From NCBI RefSeq assembly GCF_000382285.1, contig NZ_KB907926.1:1-64000 (forward strand): 64,000 nucleotides of DNA, given 5' to 3'. The translations under genes and the position numbers were made by a program. Origin of the DNA: Solimonas variicoloris DSM 15731 (GTDB taxonomy: Bacteria; Pseudomonadota; Gammaproteobacteria; Nevskiales; Nevskiaceae). This document shows, piece by piece, positions 50,154-60,078 of this stretch (position 1 is its first letter; each line of letters begins with the position of its first letter). The notes beneath the pieces are model-generated. The model was not told the DNA's origin, searched no databases, and worked only from the letters and a program-made list of their open reading frames with translations.

Positions 50154-51563
50154 CTACTCCACGCTCCAGCCGGCCCTGGCGATCGCCAGGTTCAGGGTGT
50201 CGCGGACCTCGTGCTCTTGACGGATCGACAGGTGCGAGCCCTGGTACCACTGCACCGGCACGTTCCAGTGGCGGCCGAGTTCGAGCGGATGGCGCGGCAC
50301 GACGATGCGATCGCCGGTCGCGGCGACCACGAACAGCCGCTCGCGGGAGAGCAGCGGCGCGCGCGACAGCGGCGACACCGGCTGCAGGACGCTGCGGTAG
50401 CGGGCTTCGTCGAGGCCGTGCTCGGCGTAGTAGGCGCGATGCGCCGGCGGCGCCACGCTCCACAACGCGAACGCCAGATCGATCACCGGAATCGCGGCGA
50501 CCGCGAAGTCGAGCTCGGCGTCGTAGCCGGACAGCAGCGCCGCGTTATAGCCGCCGAGCGACACGCCGAGCACGCCGACGCGCGCGCCGGGCTCGTTGGC
50601 GCGCAGCCAGGCCAGCGTGCGGCGCAGATCCCACAGCGCCTGTGACTCGGCGTAGACCAGGTCCGACAGATCGCCGTCGAGATAGAGGTCGCCGGAACGC
50701 AGGCCGGCGCGGCGCGGGCCGTGCAGCGGCAGCACCGGCTGGATGATGTTCAAGCCGAGCTTGTGATGCAGCCAGCCGGGCGAGAACAGGCTCAGGTCCA
50801 TCCATGGCGACCCCATGCGATAACCGTGGATGCACATCAGCCACGGCCGCGGCTTGCCCGGATGGCGCAGCAGGCGCACGTGGCACTCGGCGTTGTTGGC
50901 GTGGCTCTTCCAGATCACCGCGTTCGGCAGCTCGCTGGGCGGCGCGTAGCCGCTGTCGAAGCGCAGCACCTCGTAGTCGTGGCCGAAGATGCGGCCGCGG
51001 TCGATGTAAGTCTCCTCCGGCGCCGGCGGGGCCGGATGCATGGCCTGCGGATCGCGATCCCAGCCGTGCTGGCGGATCGCGTCCTCCATGCGCAGCGAAT
51101 CCTCGCAGGTGCGCGAGGCCTCCTGCCCGCTCGGAATGCGCGAGGCACCGACGAAGTAGCCGAGCACGGCCTCGTCGATCGCGACCTTGAAGTCCATGCG
51201 CGTGGAGATTTCCGGCGGCGTCGCGCCGAGATACAGCGGCGCGCGGCGCAGCGCCGCGCGGCCGGACGCCAGGAAGCTGGCGAACGACAGCAGGCCGGTG
51301 AAGAACGCCGTACCGAAATCGGCGACCCACCACGCCGGCAGCGTGAACAGCAGGCCGAACACGGCGCCGATCGACATCAGGCTGATCGTGCGCGGATCGC
51401 CCGGCGTCAGCAGCAGGCCGATGCCCGACGCCAGCAGCAGCGCGCCGGGCACGATCGCCCAGAACAGCCAGGCGCCGCCATCGTGTGCGAGCAGCCAGTA
51501 CAGGCCGGCGACGATCGGCACCCAGCTCAGCACTTCCCACTGCTTGGGCTTGGGATATTCCAT
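50154..51563 (-). CDS. Alpha/beta hydrolase with N-terminal membrane region
   Basis: 469 residues. The first 100 contain three or four hydrophobic helices (WVPIVAGLYWLLA; LFWAIVPGALLLASGIGLLL; IGAVFGLLFTLPAWWVADF). The hydrolase domain has CIHGYRMGSPW (about 251-261), the nucleophile elbow VGVLGVSLGGYNAALL (Ser about 344), VVAATGDRIV (acid) and QGSHLSI (His). It is probably an inner-membrane esterase or thioesterase facing the cytoplasm. It sits directly upstream of the KAS III gene, so a lipid-related role is possible. I know no characterised homologue. Confidence 0.8.
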   Translation of the reverse strand: MEYPKPKQWEVLSWVPIVAGLYWLLAHDGGAWLFWAIVPGALLLASGIGLLLTPGDPRTISLMSIGAVFGLLFTLPAWWVADFGTAFFTGLLSFASFLASGRAALRRAPLYLGATPPEISTRMDFKVAIDEAVLGYFVGASRIPSGQEASRTCEDSLRMEDAIRQHGWDRDPQAMHPAPPAPEETYIDRGRIFGHDYEVLRFDSGYAPPSELPNAVIWKSHANNAECHVRLLRHPGKPRPWLMCIHGYRMGSPWMDLSLFSPGWLHHKLGLNIIQPVLPLHGPRRAGLRSGDLYLDGDLSDLVYAESQALWDLRRTLAWLRANEPGARVGVLGVSLGGYNAALLSGYDAELDFAVAAIPVIDLAFALWSVAPPAHRAYYAEHGLDEARYRSVLQPVSPLSRAPLLSRERLFVVAATGDRIVVPRHPLELGRHWNVPVQWYQGSHLSIRQEHEVRDTLNLAIARAGWSVE

Positions 51564-51680
51564 CCTTTCCTCTTCTTCGGTTGGCGCTTGGAGCCGAACG
51601 GGACGCGCCGCAGCGCGGCCGGCCTCAGTGTAGGCGGGCCGGCGGCGGCTTTTCGAGCGCCGCCGCGGCCCCGGCAGCGT

Positions 51681-51974
51681 TCAGGTGAGAAGGCGCGACA
51701 GCCACCAGATGCTGCCGGCCAGCGCCAGCAGCTGCGCGCCCTGCGCCGGCCAGCGCCAGGCCCGCTGCCGGTGCTGGCCCCAGAACGCGAACGCGGCGAC
51801 CAGCGTCAGCACCAGGAAGCTCAGCGTCATCTGCGTGACCAGCCGCCACTCGGCACGCAGCCGCGGCTCGACGTCCAGGTTGAACGCATACATGATCCAG
51901 ACCGCGCCGAGCGTGACCGCGAAGGTCGCCGCCAGCGCCAGCATCACGGCATTGAAGATGTTGAGGGCCTTCAT
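51681..51974 (-). CDS. Small hypothetical membrane protein
   Basis: 97 residues with three predicted membrane segments: NAVMLALAATFAVTLGAVWI, LSFLVLTLVAAFAFW and LLALAGSIWWLSRLL. The family was not recognised. The start codon lies at the end of a 17-base tandem duplication that also covers the stop of the upstream small gene, so the two are almost overlapping and may be translationally coupled. Confidence 0.6.
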   Translation of the reverse strand: MKALNIFNAVMLALAATFAVTLGAVWIMYAFNLDVEPRLRAEWRLVTQMTLSFLVLTLVAAFAFWGQHRQRAWRWPAQGAQLLALAGSIWWLSRLLT

Positions 51975-52003
51975 CCTCGGGCGTCTTTCATCCTCGGGCG
52001 TCT
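51970..52003. repeat. 17-base tandem duplication at a gene junction
   Basis: TTCATCCTCGGGCGTCT occurs twice in direct succession. On the minus strand each unit contains ATG; the distal one overlaps the stop (TGA) of the upstream gene, and the proximal one is the start of the membrane-protein gene. Read from the first ATG, only six codons (MKDARG) precede a stop. Confidence 0.9.
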
Positions 52004-52299
52004 TTCGGTTTGCGCCGGCGCGCCGGCAGCGTCAGCAGCGGAAACAGCTCGCGGGCGATGCGCGGCTGCTTCATCGCGGTGCGGATCATCAGGCTGACGA
52101 AGCCGCGCAGGATGCGGTCGCGATTGGCGATCACGCTGCCGACCATCGGTACGCGACGGTTATTGATGACGGTGACGTGATCCTCCGGCGCCGCGCCGAA
52201 GTTGAAGCGCACCGTCAGCTGCACGTCGAGCGGCTCGGCCGCACGACGCCGCCGGCGCTGCGTGCCTGCCTCCGCCTCTGCCTGCCCTTTGCGTATCAT
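51988..52299 (-). CDS. Hypothetical small protein
   Basis: 103 residues, basic at both ends (TQRRRRRAAEP and LPARRRKPKDARG), with a central DVQLTVRFNFGAAPEDHVTV and VINNRRVPMVG. No family recognised and no membrane segment. The position between a divergent esterase and the small membrane protein, with no better frame on either strand, supports it as a gene, but the evidence is thin. Confidence 0.45.
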   Translation of the reverse strand: MIRKGQAEAEAGTQRRRRRAAEPLDVQLTVRFNFGAAPEDHVTVINNRRVPMVGSVIANRDRILRGFVSLMIRTAMKQPRIARELFPLLTLPARRRKPKDARG

Positions 52300-52346
52300 C
52301 CGTCGCGCTTCTCCAGACTTCGTCCCACCGGCGTGACCGACCTTCG

Positions 52347-52856
52347 ATGACCGAGAACCTGATCGTCTTCGCCCACGGCAAGGAAAGCGGCCCCTGGGGC
52401 ACCAAGATCACGCATCTGGCGCAGACGGCGCAACGCCGCGGCTTCGCCGTCATCAGCCCGGATTATAGTCACACGCACGATCCGCAGGCCCGCATCGCGC
52501 AGCTGCTCGCGCTGCGGCCGACGGCGCGGCGGCTGGTGCTGGCCGGCTCGAGCATGGGCGGCTACGTCTCGGCGATGGCCTGCGCCGCGCTGCAGCCGCA
52601 GGCCCTGTTCCTGATGGCGCCGGCGCTCTACTTCCCGTATCCCGGCTGGGACGGCGAGCCGCAAGGCATTCCGCCGCGCTGCAGCGTCGTGCATGGCTGG
52701 CACGACGACATCGTGCCGCTGGCGCAGGCGCAGCGCTTCGCGCAGCAGCATCGCGCCGCGCTGCACGTGCTCGATACCGGGCACACCCTGAACGACCAGC
52801 TGCCGATGCTCGACCTGCTGCTCGACCGCCTGCTCGCCGAAGTGCTCGCGGCATGA
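52347..52856 (+). CDS. Small alpha/beta hydrolase (YqiA/YcfP-like esterase)
   Basis: 169 residues. VFAHGKESGPWGTKI opens the fold; the nucleophile elbow is VLAGSSMGGYVSAMA (Ser about 69), HGWHDDIVP holds the acid and TGHTLND the histidine. It is short for the superfamily, as in UPF0227-like cytoplasmic esterases. Substrate unknown. It overlaps the next gene by 4 bases (ATGA), so the two form a small operon. Confidence 0.85.
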   Translation: MTENLIVFAHGKESGPWGTKITHLAQTAQRRGFAVISPDYSHTHDPQARIAQLLALRPTARRLVLAGSSMGGYVSAMACAALQPQALFLMAPALYFPYPGWDGEPQGIPPRCSVVHGWHDDIVPLAQAQRFAQQHRAALHVLDTGHTLNDQLPMLDLLLDRLLAEVLAA

Positions 52857-53272
52857 GCCGCGACGCCGCACTGGCTGCGGCGTACGCGAACGCGCGCTAC
52901 GAAATCGATCTCGGCACGCAGCGCATCGTGCGCCGCATCGGCCGCCGCGACGCCGGCGCCGACGCCGCGCTGCGCACCGCCGGCTGCCGCCGGCACTGGT
53001 TCATCGTCACGCCCTGCAATCCGGATTCGCGGCGGCTGACGGACGCCGACAACGCAGCGCGGCTGGCGCGCTTCGCGGCAGACCTCGCCGCACACCGCTG
53101 GGATACGCGGCCGAGCCTCGGTCGCGCCGACGACGGCTGCTGGCCGGAGGCCGGCGCCTGCGTGTTCGACGCCGAGCCGCCCGCGGTCCTGGCGCTGGCG
53201 CGCGCTTACGGCCAGGCCGCGTTCGTGCAGGGCCGTCTCGGCGCGGCGCCGACGCTGGTCTGGACGCGCTGA
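52853..53272 (+). CDS. DUF3293 domain protein
   Basis: 139 residues. The pattern ANARYEIDLGTQRIVRRIG, then WFIVTPCNPDSRRLTDADNAARL and GQAAFVQGRLGAAPTLVW near the C-terminus matches DUF3293, a family of small soluble proteins of unknown function (reference pattern from memory). It is coupled to the upstream esterase by an ATGA overlap. Confidence 0.75.
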   Translation: MSRDAALAAAYANARYEIDLGTQRIVRRIGRRDAGADAALRTAGCRRHWFIVTPCNPDSRRLTDADNAARLARFAADLAAHRWDTRPSLGRADDGCWPEAGACVFDAEPPAVLALARAYGQAAFVQGRLGAAPTLVWTR

Positions 53273-53503
53273 ACGAAACGCCGGCGCCGCGCGAGCGCAG
53301 CGCCGGCACGGACGCAGCCCGCGTGCGCGTCGGCCTTCGTGATCGTGCCGCGGGGACGCCGGGCGCGACTGCCGGCACTGCCAAAAGATGCGCCGCCCCT
53401 GCGGTCCGGCCGGGATCGGCGCGGCGACCGCGCCGCGTCCGCGCTGCGCCGCCAGCAGGACCGACGGCGACGCGCGCGTCGCGCCGGGCTCGCCGCGGGC
53501 GCT

Positions 53504-53791
53504 TCAGTCCGCCTTACGGTCGCTGTGGCCGAGATCGCGCTGCGGCGCGATGCGGTCGCGGATCGCCTGCTTGAGCAGCGGCAGATCCGGAAAGCCGCGA
53601 TCGCGCGCGCGGTCGGCGAGCAGCTCGCCGTCGAGCCGCACGCGGAACGCGCCGCCGCTGCCCGGCTGCAGCGCGACCTCGCCGAGCTCGTCCTGGAAGG
53701 TCGTCAGCAATTCCTGCGCGACCCAGGCGGCGCGCAGCAGCCAGCGGCACTGCGTGCAGTATTCGATCTCGATGCGCGGCCGGGCGCTCAC
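53504..53791 (-). CDS. SelT/SelW/SelH (Rdx) family protein
   Basis: 95 residues. IEIEYCTQCRWLLRAAW (about 7-23) carries the CxxC thioredoxin-like motif in its usual N-terminal place, with LQPGSGGAFRVRLDGELL (about 41-58) following. Both cysteines are plain cysteine codons, so no selenocysteine is needed. Family members are small thiol-redox proteins of uncertain partner. The start is GTG 53791, overlapping the thioesterase stop as GTGA, so the pair is co-translated. Confidence 0.88.
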   Translation of the reverse strand: MSARPRIEIEYCTQCRWLLRAAWVAQELLTTFQDELGEVALQPGSGGAFRVRLDGELLADRARDRGFPDLPLLKQAIRDRIAPQRDLGHSDRKAD

Positions 53792-54279
53792 GCGGCGCCC
53801 TCGCCGCGCCGCGGCCATGGCTGATAGGCGTGGAATTCCGGCGGCATGCGCCGCGGCCGGCCGCTCTTCATGTCGACGCAGACCCAGTGCGTCTGGCCGC
53901 GCAGCACGGTCTTGCGGTCGCTGGCGCGCACGATCTGGTAGCGCCGCCACATGCTGAGGCGGAAGTCGTTCTCGTGCACCCAGGTCGCCAGCCACAGCTG
54001 ATCGCCGGCGAAGGTCGGCGCCAGATAGTCCAGCTCGTGGCGGCGCGCCACGCAGCCGGCGCCGAGCGCGCCGTAGGCGGCGAAGTCCAGGCCCAGGCTC
54101 ACCGAATGCCCCCAGGCGACCTGCTCCAGCCAGGACAGATAGACGACGTTGTTGGTATGGCCGAAGGCGTCGAGGTGCTCGGCACCGACGAGCACGGTCT
54201 GCGTGTACGGACGTTCGACATCCCACACGGTATCGAGGGCCGGATCGGCGGTCGGGCCCGGCGGATCTGCGTGATTCAT
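53788..54279 (-). CDS. Acyl-CoA thioesterase, hotdog fold (4-hydroxybenzoyl-CoA thioesterase-like)
   Basis: 163 residues. EHLDAFGHTNNVVYLSWLEQ (about 35-54) contains the Asp and Asn of the YbgC/4HBT-type active site, followed by RHELDYLAPTFAGDQL. It probably releases free acids from acyl-CoA. ATG 54279 is chosen by similarity to family N-termini; the upstream extension is low in coding character. It is divergent from the rrf2-suf operon and overlaps the SelW-like gene. Confidence 0.87.
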   Translation of the reverse strand: MNHADPPGPTADPALDTVWDVERPYTQTVLVGAEHLDAFGHTNNVVYLSWLEQVAWGHSVSLGLDFAAYGALGAGCVARRHELDYLAPTFAGDQLWLATWVHENDFRLSMWRRYQIVRASDRKTVLRGQTHWVCVDMKSGRPRRMPPEFHAYQPWPRRGEGAA

Positions 54280-54377
54280 GCCCGGGAGATTAGCGGATCG
54301 ACCGTGCGCCGGCATTGCGGCGGCGGCCTTCCGTTCGTACAATTTCAATCCGTACTGATTTGGTCTTGATTGTCGTG

Positions 54378-54833
54378 TTGAAGCTCAGCCGCCTTGCCGA
54401 CTACGCCACCGTCCTGATGACGGCGGTCGCGCGCGCGCCGCAGCGGACGCACACCGGCCAGGAGCTCGCGGAACGCACCCGCATCCCGCTGCCGACGGTC
54501 GCCAAGCTGCTCAAAGTGCTCGCCAGGGGCGGACTGCTCGAATCGCTGCGCGGCGCCCACGGCGGCTACCGGCTCGGCCGCGCCGCCGAACAGATCTCGG
54601 TCGCCGACATCATCGGCGCGCTCGAAGGGCCGATCGCGGTGACCGCCTGCGCCGGCCACGGCGGCGAACCCTGCAGCATCGAGACGGACTGTGCGACACG
54701 CGCCAACTGGCGCCTCATCAATTCGGCGATCCATCAGGCCCTCGCCGCGGTGACGCTGGCGCAGATGGCGCAGGGCGGCGGCGCCGCGCCCCGCACGACG
54801 CCACCCCAGGAATTCCCGCTGATCCGGGCCTGA
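54378..54833 (+). CDS. Rrf2 family regulator of the SUF operon
   Basis: 151 residues, taking TTG 54378 ([14 protein letters not shown]); GTG 54375 just before is equally possible. The winged-helix domain has [22 protein letters not shown] (in parts). Three cysteines, [16 protein letters not shown] (C-x7-C-x5-C), are where IscR-type proteins bind [2Fe-2S]. It directly precedes sufB and is presumably an Fe-S-sensing repressor of the operon. Upstream, AATCCGTACTGATTTGGTC (about 54348-54366) may be its own operator; I cannot confirm it. Confidence 0.87.
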   Translation: MKLSRLADYATVLMTAVARAPQRTHTGQELAERTRIPLPTVAKLLKVLARGGLLESLRGAHGGYRLGRAAEQISVADIIGALEGPIAVTACAGHGGEPCSIETDCATRANWRLINSAIHQALAAVTLAQMAQGGGAAPRTTPPQEFPLIRA

Positions 54834-54847
54834 CCGGATCCGCCCCA

Positions 54848-56344
<1,497 letters not shown>

Positions 56345-56545
56345 GCCCGCTTGCCCAAGCGGCGAACGCCCGGCCACGGAGCGTTGGCAATGGCGAGGAG
56401 CGACCCGATGTCGCGCCGAGCGGAGCCAGCGCCGGGCCGGGGCCGGATCAGGAACCGAAGTCGCGCCATGGACGGCCTGCCGGCGCGAAAACAGACAACG
56501 CGAAAGGCGGGTTGCCCCCGCTCTACGCCTGAGTTGGAACGAGAG
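56345..56545. other. 201-base spacer inside the suf operon
   Basis: Between sufB and sufC, where such operons are normally tight, lies a GC-rich non-coding stretch. Its reading frames give Arg/Pro-rich peptides (for example SDPMSRRAEPAPGRGR), which look like non-coding or interspersed-repeat sequence. No T-run terminator is seen, so sufC is probably still co-transcribed. Confidence 0.5.
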
Positions 56546-57300
<755 letters not shown>

Positions 57301-57301
<1 letters not shown>

Positions 57302-58602
57302 TGACGATCCACGCATCCTACGGCGAAGCCTTCGAACGCTTTGCGGCGGCGCTGCCAGCCGCGGAACGCGCCGCCCGCGCCGCCGCCTTCGACACCTTCG
57401 CGCAGCGCGGCCTGCCGGACGACGGCATCGAGCGCTGGCACTACACCAATCTGCAGCCGTTCGCGGCGCAGCCCGTGCAGCTCGCGCCGGCCGCGGCCGG
57501 CACGCCGGATCTTTCGGCCTGGCGGCTCGAGGACTGCGACGAGCACGTCTGGATCAACGGCCGCGCGCTGAACGCGGCCGCCGCGCCGGCGCCGCTGCCG
57601 AGCCTCGATGCGCATGCCGGCCTCGCCGGCCTGCACCGCGCCTTCGCGACGCCGGGCCTGCAGCTGACGGTGCCGCGCGACGTGCGCCTCGATCGTCCGC
57701 TGCACGTGCTGAGCGTGTCGGACGCCCGCGAGGCCGGCGAGATGTTCCACCTCGCCCACCGCATCCGCCTCGAACGCGGCGCGCAGGCCCTGCTCATCGT
57801 CCAGAACCTCGGCCTGCCGGGCGCCACGCGCTTCTCGACGCAGAGCCTGTCGATCGAACTCGCCGAAGGCGCGCAGCTGACGCTGGTGCGCGTGCAGGAC
57901 GAAGCCCGCGGCACGACGCACTGGCTGCAGACCACGGCCGAAGTCGGCCACGACGCGCGGCTCGACGTCGTCAACGTCGACCTCCCCTATGACGAAAGCG
58001 GGGATCCGATCCCCGGCGAAGCCACGGCCGCCAAGGCGAGCGGCGGCACGCTGATCCGCAGCGACTGGCGCGTCAAGCTCGCTGCGCCGGGCGCGCATGC
58101 CGAACTGTCCGGTCTGTTCGGCGCCGACGGCCGCGTGCACCTCGACAACCAGTACGAGATCGACCACGCCGCGCCGCACGGCACCAGCCGCCAGTGGTTC
58201 CGCGGCCTCGGCTTCGGCCCGAGCCGGGCGATCCTCAACGGCCGCGTCGTCGTGCAGCGCGGCGCGCAGAAGACCGATTCCGAACAGCGCATCGCCAACC
58301 TGATGCTGGCCAAGGGCGCCGAGATCGACGCCAAGCCGGAACTGGAGATCTACGCCGACGACGTCAAGTGCGCGCACGGCGCCAGCTGCGGCCAGCTCGA
58401 CGACGCGGCGGTGTTCTACCTGCGCTCGCGCGGCGTGCCGGAAGCGCAGGCCCGCGCGCTGCTGATCTACAGCTTCATCAACGACGTACTGGCGCGCGTG
58501 CCGCACGTGGCGCTGCGCCTGCGCCTCGCGCGCCGCATCACGGCGCGGCTCGGCGCCGGCCTCGACCTTTCCGAAGCGACGCTGAGCGGAGCCGCCGCAT
58601 GA
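57301..58602 (+). CDS. sufD: Fe-S cluster assembly protein SufD
   Basis: 433 residues, beta-helix SufD. HYTNLQPF in the N-terminal helical part and, in the core, HLDNQYEIDHAAPHGTSRQW (about 280-299) and CAHGASCGQLDDAAVFYLRSRG (in parts, about 357-378) are characteristic. It pairs with SufB on the SufC dimer and is needed for iron entry. It overlaps sufC by one base and sufS by 4. Confidence 0.95.
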
Positions 58603-59822
58603 GCGCCGCCGCCCCGCTGCCGCTGGATCTCGACGCGATCCGCGCGCAATTCCCGATCCTCACGCAGAAGGCGCGCGGCAAGCGCCTCGCCTACCTCGAC
58701 AACGCGGCGACGACGCAGAAGCCGGAGGTGATGCTGCAGGCGATCGACCACTACTACCGCACCTCGAACGCCAACGTGCACCGCGCCGTGCACGAGCTCG
58801 CCGAGCGCGCGACCACCGCCTACGAAGGCGCGCGCGACCGCATCGCGGCGTTCCTCAACGCGCCGCGCGAGCAGATCGTCTTCACGCGCGGCACCACCGA
58901 GAGCATCAATCTGGTCGCGCGCAGCTACCTGCAGCCGCGCGTGCAGCCCGGCGACGAAGTGCTGCTGACCGGCATGGAGCACCACTCGGACATCGTGCCC
59001 TGGCAGCTCGCCGGCGCGAAGACCGTCGCCGCGCCGGTCGACGACCGCGGCGCGCTGATCTTCGAGGAATGGCTGCGGCTGTTCACGCCGCGGACCCGGC
59101 TGGTCGCCGTCGCGCAGATCTCGAACACGCTCGGCACCATCAACCCGATCGCCGACATCGTGCGCGAGGCGCATGCCCGCGGCGTGCCGGTGCTGGTCGA
59201 CGGCGCCCAGGGCATCGCCCACCTGCCGACCGACGTGCGCGCGCTCGACGTCGACTTCTACGCGTTCTCGGCGCACAAGCTCTACGGTCCGACCGGCTTC
59301 GGCGCGCTGTACGCCAAGCGCGAGCATCTCGAAGCGATGGACCCGTGGCAGGGCGGCGGCGACATGATCCGCACCGTCGCCTTCAGCGGCAGCACCTGGA
59401 ACGAGGTGCCGTACAAGTTCGAGGCCGGCACGCCGGACATGGCCGGCGCGGTCGGCTGCGCGGCGGCGATCGAGTGGCTGGACGCGCTCGGCGTCGCGCG
59501 CGTCGCCGCGCACGAGCACGCGCTGCTCGAATACGGCACGCAGCGCCTGCAGGAAGTGCCGGGCCTGCGCCTGATCGGCACCGCGCCGCAGAAGGCGGGC
59601 ATCCTGTCGTTCGTGATGGACGGCGCGCACCCGCAGGACATCGGCACCATCCTCGATCTGGAAGGCGTGGCGATCCGCACCGGCCACCACTGCACGATGC
59701 CGTTGATGGAGCGCTTCGGCGTGCCGGCGACGGCGCGCGCCTCGCTCGCCGTCTACAACGGCACGGACGACATCGACCAGCTCTACGCCGCGCTGATGAA
59801 GGTGCACAAGCTGTTCTCGTGA
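58599..59822 (+). CDS. sufS: Cysteine desulfurase SufS
   Basis: 407 residues. LAYLDNAATTQKPEVM (about 28-43), HHSDIVPWQL (about 128-137), the PLP lysine in SAHKLYGPTGFG (about 225-236) and the persulfide cysteine in RTGHHCTMPLMERFGVP (about 360-376) are all present. It delivers sulfur to SufBCD. A shuttle (SufE or SufU) is usual for this group, but neither gene follows here. It starts in an ATGA overlap with sufD and is last in the operon. Confidence 0.96.
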   Translation: MSAAAPLPLDLDAIRAQFPILTQKARGKRLAYLDNAATTQKPEVMLQAIDHYYRTSNANVHRAVHELAERATTAYEGARDRIAAFLNAPREQIVFTRGTTESINLVARSYLQPRVQPGDEVLLTGMEHHSDIVPWQLAGAKTVAAPVDDRGALIFEEWLRLFTPRTRLVAVAQISNTLGTINPIADIVREAHARGVPVLVDGAQGIAHLPTDVRALDVDFYAFSAHKLYGPTGFGALYAKREHLEAMDPWQGGGDMIRTVAFSGSTWNEVPYKFEAGTPDMAGAVGCAAAIEWLDALGVARVAAHEHALLEYGTQRLQEVPGLRLIGTAPQKAGILSFVMDGAHPQDIGTILDLEGVAIRTGHHCTMPLMERFGVPATARASLAVYNGTDDIDQLYAALMKVHKLFS

Positions 59823-60078
59823 CGACGCGCCGACCGGCGCCGGCGCCCACACGCGCCGGCCGCCGGATCGGCACGCCGCGCCGTGCACGAGCGCACCGCT
59901 GACCAAGATCAAGATGCGGCGCGGCCCGCGACGCTAGGCTTGGCGCACGCTGTCCCCTTTCCGTGTCTTCGCCGCATGCCGCCGCCGGGCGGCGGCCGGA
60001 TCGGTGCCGTCGACAGCGGCGGCGCATGCGGGCACGACCATCCGCCACGCAGACGCCGATCGCACGCAAGGATCGCTG

